A stretch of 64,000 nt of DNA from Pseudomonas denitrificans (nom. rej.) (GCF_008807415.1 NZ_CP043626.1:2046001-2110000), one strand, 5' to 3'; counted from the first letter of the stretch, positions 11,404 through 21,652 are shown. The notes: generated from the sequence alone by a model not told the origin. A program made the numbers and translations.

Positions 11404-12960
11404 TCAGTTGACGGCGCGGTTCTGGTCTTTCCAGTAGGGAGCGCGCAGGTCGCGCTTGAGCACCTTGCCGGCCGCCGAGAGCGGCAGCGCGGCAACGAAC
11501 TCGACGGATTTCGGGCACTTGTAGCCGGCGATGTGCTGGGCGCAGTGGGCGCGGATGTCGTCGGAGCAGACATCGCTGCCGGCGTGCAGCACCACCACGG
11601 CGTGCACCGCCTCGCCCCAGCGCTCGTGGGGAATGCCGATCACCGCGCAGCTCTGCACGGACGGGTGGCGGGCCACCACGTTCTCGACCTCGGCGGAGTA
11701 CACGTTCTCGCCGCCGGTGACGATCATGTCCTTGAGGCGGTCGACGATGAACAGGAAGCCGCGCTCGTCCATGTAGGCGCCGTCGCCGGTATGCAGCCAG
11801 CCGTTGCGCAGGGTCTTGGCGGTCTCTTCCGGGCGGTTCCAGTAGCCGAGCATGACGTTGGGGCCGCAGACGATGATCTCGCCCACCACGCCACGGGGGA
11901 CTTCGTTGCCCTCCTCGTCGACGATCTTCACCAGGCCGCCGAAGCCGCCGCGCCCGGCGCTGCGCACCAGGCCGCTGGCGATGCCCTCGGCCTGGTGGGT
12001 CCAGTCCGGGCTCACCGAGATCACCGGCGAGGTTTCGGTCATGCCGTAGGCCTGCATGAAGGCGATGCCGGGAAACTTCGCCAGGGCCTGCTCCAGCACC
12101 GGCAGGGAAATCGGCGAGGCGCCGTAGGCCATGCGCTTGAGGCAGGACAGGTCGTGGCGCTCGAAGTCCGGGTGGTTGATCACCGCCTGCAGCATGGTCG
12201 GCACCAGCAGCATCTCGTTGATGCGCTCGCGCTCGATGGTCTGCAGCACTTCCAGCGGATCGAACATCGGGATGAACACGTTGACGTAGCCACCGATCAC
12301 CTGGCTCAGACAGCGCGCCATGGCCGCGGTGTGGAACATCGGCGCGGCGTGCAGGGTGCGCGAGTCATCCTCGGCGGGGAACTCGGCCATCCGCGCCACA
12401 GCAGAGGACCAGAGATTCAGGTGCGACTGCATCACGCCCTTGGGCAGGCCGGTGGTGCCGCCGGTGTACATGATCGAGGCGAGGTCGTTGCCGCCGCGCA
12501 GGGCGTCTTCGATGGGCTCGTGGCTGGCGATCAGGCCCTCGAAGGAATGCATGCCTTCGGGCGCGGCGCCGTCACCGACATGGATCAGCACCGGGGCGCT
12601 CCTGGCGCCGGCGCGGATGCCTTCGGCCAGGTGCAGGAAGTGGTCGTCGATCAGCAGGATTTCGGTCTGGCAGTCGTCCAGCGAGTAGACGATCTCCGGC
12701 ACGCTCCAGCGGATGTTCACCGGGTTGAGCACGCCGCCGCCCCACCAGGTGGCCAGCATGTATTCCAGGTAGCGGTCCGAGTTCAGGGCCAGCATGCCGA
12801 CCCGGTCGCCGTTGCGCATGCCCAGCGATTGCAGGGCCGCGGCCAGGCGCGAGACGCGCTCGCCCTGCTCGCGGAAGGTCCGCGTGCGGCCGCGGAAGAT
12901 GGTCGCGACGTGGTCCGGGTCCTGCTGCAGCATGCGTTGCAGGCCTTGGGTCAGGTACAT
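11404..12960 (-). CDS. AMP-dependent acyl-CoA ligase
   Basis: A 518-residue ANL-superfamily enzyme activating a carboxylic acid to its CoA thioester. Motifs in order: SIMYTGGTTGLPKGVMQSH (P-loop), QAYGMTETSP, the hinge segment LHTGDGAYMDERGF...VDRLKDMIVTGGENVYSAEVE, and the C-terminal AAGKVLKRDLR with the adenylation Lys. The length fits medium- or long-chain and steroid-acid ligases (FadD3/FadK-like). It is the first gene of the operon; the 309-base upstream gap contains motif copy B and a REP-like palindrome. The product feeds the dehydrogenases, hydratase, SDR and thiolase encoded downstream. Confidence 0.9.
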   Translation of the reverse strand: MYLTQGLQRMLQQDPDHVATIFRGRTRTFREQGERVSRLAAALQSLGMRNGDRVGMLALNSDRYLEYMLATWWGGGVLNPVNIRWSVPEIVYSLDDCQTEILLIDDHFLHLAEGIRAGARSAPVLIHVGDGAAPEGMHSFEGLIASHEPIEDALRGGNDLASIMYTGGTTGLPKGVMQSHLNLWSSAVARMAEFPAEDDSRTLHAAPMFHTAAMARCLSQVIGGYVNVFIPMFDPLEVLQTIERERINEMLLVPTMLQAVINHPDFERHDLSCLKRMAYGASPISLPVLEQALAKFPGIAFMQAYGMTETSPVISVSPDWTHQAEGIASGLVRSAGRGGFGGLVKIVDEEGNEVPRGVVGEIIVCGPNVMLGYWNRPEETAKTLRNGWLHTGDGAYMDERGFLFIVDRLKDMIVTGGENVYSAEVENVVARHPSVQSCAVIGIPHERWGEAVHAVVVLHAGSDVCSDDIRAHCAQHIAGYKCPKSVEFVAALPLSAAGKVLKRDLRAPYWKDQNRAVN

Positions 12961-13063
12961 GGCAGGTCTCCAATCGATGTTGTTCTTGTGAGTTCGATAC
13001 TAGGGAGGGGCGTTGGGCGCGGCGTCGGTCGAAGGGATGAAGCTGCGGTGGTTTGGCGGGTGG

Positions 13064-13077
13064 TTCGAATGGACTAG
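13064..13077 (+). promoter_or_regulatory. Candidate operator, copy B of recurring motif
   Basis: TTCGAATGGACTAG, 104 bases before the ligase start at 12960. It is identical to copy C in its first eleven bases. It is the only copy in the region upstream of the 13-gene operon. Confidence 0.5.
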
Positions 13078-13112
13078 AGCGTTCCGCGCTGTCCGGGTGG
13101 CATGGCGCTGGG

Positions 13113-13160
13113 TGTAGGAGCGCGCCATGCGCGCGATCGCGGGCATGGCCCGCTCCTACA
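13113..13160. repeat. REP-like palindrome, Pseudomonas type
   Basis: A 48-base element beginning TGTAGGAGCGCGCCATGC and ending GGCCCGCTCCTACA, forming an imperfect hairpin. A copy differing at one base lies at 19312-19359 and related pieces at 60958-61147. Confidence 0.75.
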
Positions 13161-13213
13161 GGGGAATACCGAACCGGAGCCACGCAATGAAAAAGACCGT
13201 AGGGCGCAGCGCA

Positions 13214-13251
13214 CAAAAAAAGGGCCGGGCGCCCGAAGCCGCCCGGCCCTT
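13214..13251 (-). terminator. Rho-independent terminator of the GMC oxidoreductase gene
   Basis: An 11-base stem (AGGGCCGGGCG at 13221-13231 with the complementary arm at 13240-13250) is followed, in the minus direction, by seven T residues. It lies about 20 bases after the GMC stop codon and separates that unit from the ligase operon. Confidence 0.85.
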
Positions 13252-13269
13252 CCCCCGTACAACTCGGTA

Positions 13270-14957
13270 TCAACTGGTCTGCAGTTCCCCCAGCGAGGCC
13301 GCGCGGCCCGGCTGGGCGTCATTGCGCTCGGCCAGCAGCAGATCGGCGCACTTCTCGCCGACCATGATGGTCGGCGCATTGGTGTTGCCGCCTACCTGCA
13401 GCGGGATCACCGAGGCGTCCGCCACGCGCAGGCCCTGGACGCCGCGCACGCGCAGCTGCGGATCGACCACCGACTGCTCGTCGCCGCCCATCCGGCAACT
13501 GCCCACCGGGTGGTAAACGTTGTCGCAGTGCTCGCGGATCATCTGTTTCACCGCTTCGTCGTCGCTCCCGTCGAACTTCAGGTGCCCATGGAACAGCGGC
13601 TTGCCGCCGAAGCGCGTGAGCACCGGCTGTTCGAGGATCTGATGCACCAGCTTCACGCCCTTGAGCATGGTCGCCATGTCGCGCTCGTCCTGCAGCAGGT
13701 TCAGCTCGATCAGCGGGTCGTCGCGCATGTCGGCGCTGTGCAGGCGAATCTGCCCGCGGCTGTGCGGGCGCAGCACGCAGACGTGCACCGAGTAGCCGCT
13801 GCCGTAGTGGAAGGTGCGCCCGTGGTTGTCGCCCGAGGACATCACGAAGTGCAGCTGGATGTCCGGGTCGGCCAGCGCCGGATCGGTCTTGAGGAAGGCC
13901 CGGCCTCGGTGAAGGTGCGGGTGAACAGGCCGCCGCGCTCGCGCTTGTACTTGCGCCATTGCCCCAGGTAGCTCAGCGCGCCACGCACGGTCACACCGAA
14001 CAGGTCGGTGCTGAAGATGCGCTTGTGCAGGATCAGGTCCGGGTGTTCCTGCAGGTTCTGCCCGACCTCGGGCGCGTCGTGCAGCGGCGCGATGCCCAGC
14101 TGCCGCAGGTGCGCGGCCGGGCCGATGCCGGAAACCATCAGCAGTTGCGGCGAGACCAGGCTGCCGGCGCAGACGATCACTTCCCGCGAGGCATGCAGCG
14201 CCACTTCCTGGCCGTCACGTTCCACCAGCACGCCGGTGGCACGCTTGCCCTGGAACAGGATGCGCAGCGCGCGGCTGCCGGTCAGCACCTGCAGATTCGA
14301 GCGCCCGCCATTGTGCGTCTCATCGCCGGCATTGCCACGGTGCAGATAGGCCCGCGCGGCGTTCCAGCGCTCGCCGTTGAACTGGGTGACCTGGAAGTAA
14401 CCCACGCCCTCCTGCTGCGGCCCGTTGAAGTCGTGGTTGTAGGCGTGGCCGGCGCTGGCCGCCGCCTCGATGAAGTGGCGCGCCCAGGAGCACGGCGAAC
14501 GCGGGTCGGTGACGTGCAGCGGGCCGCTGCCGCCGTGCAGTGCGTCGTCCTTGCCGGCAGCGCGCTCGTTGTTCTCGGCGCGTTTGAAGTACGGCAGCAC
14601 CTCTTTCCAGCTCCAGCCTTCACAGCCGGCAGCGGCCCAGCCGTCGTAATCCGAAGGCGTACCGCGCAGGTAGAGCATGCCGTTGATTGAGGAGCTGCCG
14701 CCCAGCCCGCGACCGCGCGGCAGGTAGCTGGCGCGACCCGCCAGGCTCGGCTGCGCGGTGCTTTCGTAGGCGTAGTTGTAGTCGCCCTTGCGCGGAATGG
14801 TCAGCACCAGGCCCACCGGCACGGTGACCTTGCCGTGGTGGTCGTGGCCGCCGGTTTCCAGCAGCGCCACCTTGCAGCCGGCATCGGCCAGCCGCCCGGC
14901 CACTGCGCAACCGGCCGAGCCGGCGCCTACCACTATGTACTCGTACAAGCGTTCCAT
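13270..14957 (-). CDS. GMC-family FAD alcohol oxidase/dehydrogenase, apparent frameshift
   Basis: Choline-dehydrogenase-like GMC oxidoreductase oxidising an alcohol with FAD. Seen: FAD motif YIVVGAGSAGCAVAGRLA at the N-terminus, GMC signature 1 (GRGLGGSSSINGMLYLRG), GMC signature 2 (GSLVSPQLLMVSGIGP), the active-site His in VYHPVGSCRMG, and GGNTNAPTIMVGEKCADLL at the C-terminus. The frame breaks at the CCC run 13899-13901 after LFTRTFTEAG; one extra base continues AFLKTDPALADPDIQLHF to the stop, giving 562 residues, normal for the family. It is co-directional with, and 48 bases from, the racemase gene. With the zinc alcohol dehydrogenase of the next operon it gives two routes from alcohol to aldehyde. 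Confidence 0.87.
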
Positions 14958-15005
14958 CGGTTCACCTTTCTTGTTGTTGTGCTGTTGGCCCCGTCGCTGC
15001 GGGGT

Positions 15006-16136
15006 TCAGATGACGCCGGCCTGCTGCAGGTCGGCGATGCGTTCGTCACTCAGTCCCCAGTCGCGCAGCACCGCTTCGCTCTGCGGTTCGCCCGCAGCCT
15101 GCGTCGGCGTCGCGGCGGGTGTACGGCTGAAGCGCGGCGCCGGCGCAGGCTGGAGTACGCCGTCGAGTTCGAGGTAGGTGCCGCGTTCGCGGTTGTGCGG
15201 GTGCTGCGCGGCCTCGGCCCAGTCCAGCACCGGGGCGAAGCAGGCGTCGCTGCCTTCGAGCAGCTCGCACCACTGGGCACGGCTGCGCTGCAGGAACAGC
15301 GCGGTGAGCTTGGCCTTGAGCTGCGGCCACTGGCGCGGGTCCATCTGCTGCTGGAACTGCGGGTCGTCGATGCCGCAGCGCTGCAGCAGCTCGGCGTAGA
15401 ACTGCGGTTCGATGGCGCCCAGGGCGATGAAGCGGCCGTCGGCGCAGGCGTAGGTGTCGTAGAAGTGCGCGCCGCCGTCGAGCAGGTTGGCGCCGCGCTC
15501 GTCGCTCAGGCGGCCGCCCGCGCGGAAGCCGTACATCATCGCCGAGAGCAGCGCGGTGCCGTCGGTCATGGCCGCATCGACGACCTGTCCCTTGCCGGAA
15601 CGCTGCGCCTCCAGCAGCGCGCAGAGCACACCGAAGCCCAGCAACATGCCGCCGCCACCGAAGTCGCCGATGTAGTTGTGCGGCACCACCGGCTTCTCGC
15701 CGGGTCGGCCGATGGCGTGCAGCGCGCCGGCCAGGGCGATGTAGTTGATGTCGTGGCCGGCTGCCTGGGCCAGCGGGCCGCTCTGGCCCCAGCCGGTCAT
15801 GCGGCCGAACACCAGCTTCGGGTTGCGCTGCAGGCATTGCTCCGGCCCCAGGCCCAGGCGTTCCATCACACCGGGGCGGAAGCCTTCGATCAGCGCGTCG
15901 GCGCCTTCCACCAGTTGCAGCAGGGTTTCCACCCCTTCGCTCTGGCGCAGGTCCAGGGCGACGGCGCGGCGGCCACGGCCGAGCACGTCGAAGCGCGCCC
16001 GCTCGCCCAGCGCCTGGCCGTGGCGTTGCACGCGGATCACTTCGGCGCCCATGTCAGCCAGCAGCATGGCGCAGAACGGCGCCGGCCCCAGGCCGACCAT
16101 CTCGATTACCTTCAATCCCGTCAGCGGGCCCGCCAT
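15006..16136 (-). CDS. Alpha-methylacyl-CoA racemase (family III CoA-transferase fold)
   Basis: A 376-residue CaiB/BaiF-fold protein. The segment [10 protein letters not shown]...[15 protein letters not shown] and the following [10 protein letters not shown] match alpha-methylacyl-CoA racemases (AMACR, mycobacterial MCR) rather than CoA-transferases: His128 and Asp158 correspond to the acid/base pair His126 and Asp156 of the mycobacterial enzyme. It would interconvert (R)- and (S)-2-methylacyl-CoA, the step needed before beta-oxidation of isoprenoid or sterol side chains. It is first in a two-gene unit with the GMC oxidase and is divergent from the MalT-like regulator. This gene is the best clue to the type of substrate. 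Confidence 0.88.
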   Translation of the reverse strand: MAGPLTGLKVIEMVGLGPAPFCAMLLADMGAEVIRVQRHGQALGERARFDVLGRGRRAVALDLRQSEGVETLLQLVEGADALIEGFRPGVMERLGLGPEQCLQRNPKLVFGRMTGWGQSGPLAQAAGHDINYIALAGALHAIGRPGEKPVVPHNYIGDFGGGGMLLGFGVLCALLEAQRSGKGQVVDAAMTDGTALLSAMMYGFRAGGRLSDERGANLLDGGAHFYDTYACADGRFIALGAIEPQFYAELLQRCGIDDPQFQQQMDPRQWPQLKAKLTALFLQRSRAQWCELLEGSDACFAPVLDWAEAAQHPHNRERGTYLELDGVLQPAPAPRFSRTPAATPTQAAGEPQSEAVLRDWGLSDERIADLQQAGVI

Positions 16137-16218
16137 CGCATCGCTCCTGTCTGGCTGTGCAAGCGCCGGGATATCCGGCAGCTCCCCAGCCTAGCGACGG
16201 GCCAGCGGGCAACAATGG

Positions 16219-16308
16219 ATCGAACGGACGAATCACGGACTAGTCCGCTCGGGCCGAATTTCGGGGCTCTGGCGTGCCTCAAACTGTCGAGTAGTTCGAA
16301 TGGACGAC
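16219..16308. promoter_or_regulatory. Cluster of three motif copies between racemase and regulator genes
   Basis: Three copies of the recurring motif lie in the 273-base divergent gap: ATCGAACGGACGAA (16219-16232), CTAGTCCGCTCGGG read on the minus strand as CCCGAGCGGACTAG (16240-16253), and TTCGAATGGACGAC (16295-16308). The middle one includes the palindrome GGACTAGTCC (16237-16246). The arrangement suggests control of both the racemase-GMC unit and the regulator gene itself. Confidence 0.5.
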
Positions 16309-16409
16309 TGCGATCCCGCCGCCGGCCGTGGCAAGATGCCGCGACATAGAAAAACAATTGAGCCGGCGGCGAGCCCAGCGCAGCCACACGACCGGCCAGC
16401 GGAGTTGCC

Positions 16410-19118
16410 ATGTCTGCCCAGTTTTCCGCCGCCTCTGCCACCGGGACCGCGCCCCTGCGCATCCTGTCGAGCAAGTTCGCCACGCCGTCCGTCTCCGCCA
16501 GCCATCTGCCCCGCCAGCACCTGCTGGAGCAGATGGAGCAGTCCAGCGCGCGGCTGATCCTGATCCGCGCCGCCGCCGGCTTCGGCAAGACGACCCTCCT
16601 GCAGCAGTACCGCGAGCGCTGCCTGGCCCAGGAGCGCCAGGTGCTCTGGCTCAACCTGGATGCCGCGGACAACGACCTGCAACGCTTCGTTGCCCACCTC
16701 GCCAACGGCCTGCGCCAACTCGACGCCACGCCGACCGGCGAGCCGCAGGGCCTGTCCCAGCAGATGCAGACGCTGCTGGAAGAACTCTCCGACCGCACTC
16801 GCCCCTTCGCCCTGCTGCTGGACGAATTCGAGGCGATCCACAACCCGGCGGTGCTCAACTTCGTCCAGCAGCTGATCGACACCCTGCCGCCCTGCGGCGT
16901 ACTGGTGCTGGCCTCCCGCTCGACACCGGACATCGGCCTGGGGCGCATCCGTGCCCGTGGCCAGCTGCTGGAGTTCAACCCCGGCGCGCTGCGCTTCTCC
17001 CTCGACGAGGCGACGCGCTTCATCCGCGACAAGCGCGAACTGCCGCTGCGTGACGCCGAGATCGCCACCCTCTACCGCTGTACCGAGGGCTGGATCACCG
17101 CCATCTACCTCGCCAGCCTGTCGCTGCAGGGGCGCAACGACCACGCAGCCTTCGTCTCCAGCTTCTCCGGCAGCAACCTGGAGCTGGCCGAGTACCTGAC
17201 CGAGGACATCCTCGCGCGGCAGAGCGAGGCCTGCCGGCAGTTCCTCCTGCTCACCAGCGTGCTTGACCAGCTCTGCGTGCCGCTGTGCAACGCCGTCACC
17301 GGCGGGCAGGACGGCCAGGAAATGCTCGCCTACCTGGAACGCGCCAATCTGTTCCTCTTCCCCCTGGACAGCGAACACCAGTGGTTCCGCTACCACAGCC
17401 TGTTCGCCAGCTACCTGCGCGACGCCCTGCAGCGCTCCTACCCCGGCCATGCCGCACGGCTGCACCAGCTGGCGGCGCAGTGGTACCTGGCCGAGCAGCG
17501 CCCGGTGCCGGCCATCGACCACCTGCTGCAGGCCGGCGCCCGCGACGAGGCCGCGCTGCACCTGACCCGGCATGTCGGCGAATTCATGGACGTGGGCCGT
17601 TCGCGCCTGCTGCTGCGCTGGCTGGACCAGATTCCGCCGCAGACCCTGCAGCGCTATCCCAACCTCTGCCTGGGCTATTCCTGGACCCTCGCCCTGCACC
17701 GCCGCTACACCGACGCGTTGGCCAGCATCGCGCTGATCCGTGGCGCCACTGAAGATGGCGAGCAACCGCTGGCGCTGGAAGCAGAAACCATCCGCTGCCT
17801 GCTGTTCGCCCTCACCGACCAGGTGGAAGCCTGCTGCGAAGCGGGCCTGGCGCATATCCAGCGCATCCCCGATGAAGAGCAGTTCCAGTACGGCGTGATC
17901 GCCAACTGCCTGGGCTACAGCCTGGTCTCCACAGGACGCTACGAAGAGGCGCGGCGCCTGCTGTCGCGGGCGATCCTGCGCTGTTCGCAGAGCCGCACCC
18001 AGTCCATGGGCAGCGTCGCCAGCTGTCTGGAGGGCGCGCTGGACATGATCCAGGGGCGCCTGGGCAATGCCGTGGCGCGTCTGCAGGCGGCCTTCCCGAC
18101 GCAAACCACGGGCGGTGCTGAGAAGATTCTCGCCGGGCGGCCGTCGCTGGAGATCACGCTGTCCATCGCACTCTACGAAACCGACGCGCTGGACGAGGTG
18201 GAGCAGCTGCTGGGCGAAGTGCTGCCCCACGCCAAGGAAAGCAGCCCGCCGGATTCACTGATTTCCTGCCATGTCCTGCTGGCCCGCGTCGCCCTGCTCA
18301 AGGGCGATCGCGACGCCTGGCTGCGCCTGCTGGCGGACCTGGAACAGATCGGCCAGCAGTCCGGCTCGGCACGGGTGATCTGCTCGGCCTGGCTGGAGCG
18401 TGCACGCGCGGCCACCCTGGAGAATCGACTGGAATCGGCCCGCCAATCCCTGCGCTATGCCGAGCTGCATGGTGACTGGGAGCGGCCGGGCATCCTGCTG
18501 CATGGCAACGACGTGGACACCCCGAGCATCGCCCGCTTCCGCCTGCGCATCGCCCAGGGCGACTGCGAGGACACCGAGCGCGAGCTGCGCGAAGCCATGG
18601 CCGAGGCCAACACCCGCCAGCACCATCGCCGCGAACTCAAGCTGCGCCTGCTGCATGCCCTCGCGCTCAGTGCCCTGGAGCGAACCGAGGAGTCCTTCGA
18701 GGCACTCAGCGAGGCGCTGCGCTTCGCCAGCCATGAAGGCTTCATGCGCACCTTCCTCGACGAGGGCCCGCGCCTGGGTGGCCTGCTGCAACGCTGGGCG
18801 GTTCCGCATCAGGCGCAGTCGCGAGCGCTGGGCATCGAGCCGCGCTTCCTCACCACCCTGCTGCAGCGCTTCGTCGGCCATGGCGAGACGCCGAGCAACG
18901 GCCAGGTACCCGGCGCTGCCGGCGAAGGCCTGACCACCCGCGAGATCCAGGTGATCCGCCTGCTGGCAGCCGGGCACCGGAACAAGGTGATCGCCGAGAA
19001 GATGTTCCTCTCCGAGTTCACCGTGAAGTCGCACCTGCGCAACATCAACGCCAAGCTCGGCGCCCAGGGGCGCACCGAGGCCGTGGCGATTGCGCGGGCG
19101 CGGGGATTGCTGGATTGA
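16410..19118 (+). CDS. MalT-like LuxR-family transcriptional regulator (LAL type), 902 aa
   Basis: Large ATP-binding LuxR regulator. The N-terminal NTPase domain has Walker A AAAGFGKTT (residues 54-62) and LLLDEFEAIHN as the Walker B-like strand. A long helical, TPR-like sensor region follows (about 350-820). The C-terminal LuxR/GerE helix-turn-helix is clear: GLTTREIQVIRLLAAGHRNK then SEFTVKSHLRNINAKL. Proteins of this layout bind an inducer and ATP, oligomerise and activate transcription. It is divergent from the racemase gene, with three candidate operator copies in the gap. It probably controls the minus-strand catabolic operons. Confidence 0.9.
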   Translation: MSAQFSAASATGTAPLRILSSKFATPSVSASHLPRQHLLEQMEQSSARLILIRAAAGFGKTTLLQQYRERCLAQERQVLWLNLDAADNDLQRFVAHLANGLRQLDATPTGEPQGLSQQMQTLLEELSDRTRPFALLLDEFEAIHNPAVLNFVQQLIDTLPPCGVLVLASRSTPDIGLGRIRARGQLLEFNPGALRFSLDEATRFIRDKRELPLRDAEIATLYRCTEGWITAIYLASLSLQGRNDHAAFVSSFSGSNLELAEYLTEDILARQSEACRQFLLLTSVLDQLCVPLCNAVTGGQDGQEMLAYLERANLFLFPLDSEHQWFRYHSLFASYLRDALQRSYPGHAARLHQLAAQWYLAEQRPVPAIDHLLQAGARDEAALHLTRHVGEFMDVGRSRLLLRWLDQIPPQTLQRYPNLCLGYSWTLALHRRYTDALASIALIRGATEDGEQPLALEAETIRCLLFALTDQVEACCEAGLAHIQRIPDEEQFQYGVIANCLGYSLVSTGRYEEARRLLSRAILRCSQSRTQSMGSVASCLEGALDMIQGRLGNAVARLQAAFPTQTTGGAEKILAGRPSLEITLSIALYETDALDEVEQLLGEVLPHAKESSPPDSLISCHVLLARVALLKGDRDAWLRLLADLEQIGQQSGSARVICSAWLERARAATLENRLESARQSLRYAELHGDWERPGILLHGNDVDTPSIARFRLRIAQGDCEDTERELREAMAEANTRQHHRRELKLRLLHALALSALERTEESFEALSEALRFASHEGFMRTFLDEGPRLGGLLQRWAVPHQAQSRALGIEPRFLTTLLQRFVGHGETPSNGQVPGAAGEGLTTREIQVIRLLAAGHRNKVIAEKMFLSEFTVKSHLRNINAKLGAQGRTEAVAIARARGLLD

Positions 19119-19171
19119 ACATGCATGGCGCACTGCCAGGGTTCTGTCCAAAAACTTCTTCGCTCGGATGA

Positions 19172-19288
19172 CCCCTCACCCTAACCCTCTCCCAAGGGGA
19201 GAGGGGACCGTTCGGCACAGGGTGAAACCCAAGTGTCAGCCGGCACGATCTGCTCCCTCTCCCTCAGGGAGAGGGCTGGGGTGAGGGG
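19172..19288. repeat. Long inverted repeat of CCCTCACCC/GGGTGAGGG type
   Basis: The two 22-base arms are complementary except at two positions, and each contains CCCTCTCCC or GGGAGAGGG that also pairs locally. It follows the stop of the MalT-like regulator and may end its transcript. Confidence 0.6.
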
Positions 19289-19311
19289 GAAGCGCAAGCG
19301 CGGAGCTGACC

Positions 19312-19359
19312 TGTAGGAGCGCGCCATGCGCGCGATCGCAGGCATGGCCCGCTCCTACA
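19312..19359. repeat. REP-like palindrome, second copy
   Basis: Identical to the element at 13113-13160 except for one base (GCAGGCATGG instead of GCGGGCATGG). Confidence 0.75.
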
Positions 19360-19536
19360 GGTTTGCTTCACGGCGGCTCGATGCTCTGGGGCGAGACAGG
19401 GGGATTCGCGGACAAGGTCCGCTCCTGCAGGGGCTGCGTGGTGCTCTTGTAGGAGCGGATCTTATCCGCGAAATTCAACGCGGATGAATCCGTGGTCGAA
19501 GGTAAACGATGCAGCGTGGCGCGTCGGCAGGAGCCG

Positions 19537-20388
19537 TCAGTCGCCAGCGCTGGCCAGCAACCGCCGGGCGCGGCCCAGCACCGGCGCATCGACCATCTGC
19601 CCGTCGACCTGGAAGGCCGCCGCGCCGCTCTGCGCGGCAGCCACCACCCGCTGCGCCCAATCCAGCTCGTCCGCGCTCGGGGCCAGCGCCGCATGGGCGA
19701 CACCGACCTGCTTCGGATGAATACAGAGCGCGCCGAGCAGACCGAGGTCGCGGCCATGGCGGATGGTCGCGGCGAAGCCTTCGGCGTCGTCGAACGCGGG
19801 GAACACGGTGTCCAGCGGCGGTTGCAGGTCGTTCACCCGTGAATGCAGCAGCAGGCTCAGGCGCACCTGGTCATAGACCACCGCGGCAGCCTGGGTGCCA
19901 CTGCTCATGCCGATATCCAGCGCCAGATCGAGGCCACCGAAGGTCAGGCGTTCCACACCCTCGCAGGCAGCGATTTCGCCCAGTGCGAGCAGGCCACGGG
20001 CGCTCTCGATCAGTGGCCACACCGGTTTGCCGCAGGACGCGGCGATACGCACCTGCATGGCGCGCTCGGCCTTGGGCAGCAGGATGCCGATGACGCCCGG
20101 CAGGCGCCGGCAGAGTTCAAGATCGGCGGCCTGTTCCGGATCGCCAGCGGCATTCACCCGCACCCGCACGCGGGCCTCCGGATTGGCGCCGAGGAAGGCT
20201 TCCAGATTGTCGCGGGCCTGGGCCTTGAGCGAGGCCTCGACAGCATCCTCGAAGTCGACGATCACCGCGTCGGCGCCGCTGGCCAGGGCCTTGGCGAAAC
20301 GCTCCGGGCGGCTGCCGGGAACGAACAGCGCGGTTCGCACGATGGAATCCGCCGGGCTTTGCTGAATCATTGGGTTCTCCTGGGTCAT
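19537..20388 (-). CDS. ccl: (S)-citramalyl-CoA lyase (HpcH/HpaI-CitE family)
   Basis: CitE-like lyase cleaving citramalyl-CoA to acetyl-CoA and pyruvate, the last step of itaconate degradation. Family motifs: LFVPGSRPERFAKAL, AVIVDFEDAV (metal-binding acidic residues), WPLIESARGLLAL, FGGLDLALDIG and ALCIHPKQV. The first ATG (20388) overlaps the stop of the CoA-transferase gene by 4 bases; MIQQSP six codons later is an alternative start. The function is assigned from sequence together with the neighbours, which follow the known itaconate cluster of P. aeruginosa (ict, ich, ccl). It is the last gene of that operon. Confidence 0.87.
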   Translation of the reverse strand: MTQENPMIQQSPADSIVRTALFVPGSRPERFAKALASGADAVIVDFEDAVEASLKAQARDNLEAFLGANPEARVRVRVNAAGDPEQAADLELCRRLPGVIGILLPKAERAMQVRIAASCGKPVWPLIESARGLLALGEIAACEGVERLTFGGLDLALDIGMSSGTQAAAVVYDQVRLSLLLHSRVNDLQPPLDTVFPAFDDAEGFAATIRHGRDLGLLGALCIHPKQVGVAHAALAPSADELDWAQRVVAAAQSGAAAFQVDGQMVDAPVLGRARRLLASAGD

Positions 20389-21574
20389 ACCGCGCCCTGC
20401 TCGTGCAGGCGCTGGATATCACCGGGGGTATAACCCAGTTCCTGCAGCAGGTCATCCGTCTGCTGACCTAATGCCGGCACGGCGTCCATGCGCGGGGCGT
20501 AGGCATTGCTGTTCACCGGCGGCAAAAGCGCCGGCAGGCGGCCGGCCGGGCTGTCGATCTCACGCCAGCGGTCGCGGGCGGCGAGTTGCGGGTGTTGCCA
20601 CAGGCCACGCATGTCGTTGACGTGGGCGTTGGCGATCTGCGCCTGTTCCAGGCGTTCGACCACCTGTTCGGCGCCAAGGCTGGCAAAGGCTTCGACGATC
20701 AGTCCACGCAGGGCATCGCGGTTGGCCACCCGCAGGCTGGTCGCGGTGAAACGCGGATCGACCGCCAGCTCCGGACGCTGCAGGACCACTTCGCAGAACA
20801 GCTTCCACTCGCGCTCGTTCTGTACGCCGAGCATGACGCTGCCGCCGTCGCCGGTGGGGAACGGCCCGTAGGGATAGATGGTGGCGTGGGCAGCGCCGGC
20901 GCGCGGCGGCTGCGACTGGCCTTCGAAGGCGTAGTACATGGGGAAGCCCATCCACTCGGCCATGCCTTCGAGCATCGACACCTCGACGCGGCTGCCCTCT
21001 CCCGTGCGGCCACGCAGCAGCAGCGCGGAGAGGATGCCGCTGTAGGCGTACATGCCGGCGGAAATGTCGGCAATCGAGCAGCCGGCCTTGGCCATCTCGT
21101 CGGCGCCGGGCCCGCCGGTCACCGAGAGGAAGCCGCTCTCGCTCTGGATCAGCAGGTCATAGGCCTTCTTCTGCTCGTAGGGGCCGCCTTCGCCGTAGCC
21201 GGAAATGTCACAGACGATCAGGCGCGGAAGCGTTCGTGCAGCGCGTCGAACGACAGCCCCAGGCGCGCGGCGGCGCCCGGCGCGAGGTTCTGCACCAGCA
21301 CGTCGGCGGTTTCCAGCAGTTGCTCCAGCACGGCCTGGGCCGGTTCCTGCTTGAGGTCCAGGGACAGGCTTTCCTTGGAGCGGTTGGTCCAGACGAAATG
21401 CGAGGCCAGGCCGCGCACGCGCTCGTCATAGCCGCGGGCGAAGTCGCCGACGCCGGGGCGCTCGACCTTGATCACGCGGGCGCCGAGGTCGGCCAGCTGA
21501 CGGGTGCAGAACGGCGCGGCGATGGCGTGTTCCAGGCTGACGACGGTGATGCCGTCGAGGGGACGCGAACTCAT
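20385..21574 (-). CDS. ict: Itaconate CoA-transferase (family III), apparent frameshift
   Basis: CaiB-type CoA-transferase, expected to move CoA from succinyl-CoA to itaconate. N-terminal motif LDGITVVSLEHAIAAPFCTRQL and VIKVERPGVGDFARGYD; the catalytic Asp is expected in the AYDLLIQSESGFLSVTGGPG segment. The frame breaks at the GG pair 21226-21227 after FDALHERF; one extra base reads PRLIVCDISGYGEGGPYEQ and continues to the stop, giving 396 residues, typical for the family. ATG 21574 is chosen as start because GGAG lies 6 bases upstream; a TTG two codons earlier is possible. It overlaps ccl by 4 bases. Confidence 0.87.
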
Positions 21575-21652
21575 GGGCAACTCCAGACGCCGGCTGGCTG
21601 GCCGACGCGCTTGCTTCGGAAGAATCGAGCGGACTGGCCGCCCGCAGCAGAC

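Larger units (their letters stand above)
12961..13269. other. Intergenic region before the ligase operon
   Basis: 309 bases without a gene. It contains the presumed promoter of the ligase operon, motif copy B (13064-13077), a REP-like palindrome (13113-13160), and the terminator of the GMC oxidoreductase gene (13214-13251). A second TTCGAT-ACTAG-like stretch at about 12992-13003 resembles the motif only weakly. Confidence 0.7.
19119..19536. other. Intergenic region with nested inverted repeats
   Basis: 418 bases without a gene between two convergent genes. A 22-base imperfect inverted repeat has arms at 19172-19193 (CCCCTCACCCTAACCCTCTCCC-like) and 19267-19288, each arm also forming a local hairpin (19185-19205 and 19255-19275). 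A 48-base REP-like palindrome follows at 19312-19359, and a partial one (TTGTAGGAGCGGATCTTATCCGCG) at about 19447-19470. These likely act as bidirectional terminators. Confidence 0.65.

Noticed and set aside
16233..18230. A minus-strand open frame of 665 codons under the MalT-like regulator
   Set aside because: Antisense to a regulator with intact Walker A and HTH motifs, no recognisable domain and no ribosome-binding site.
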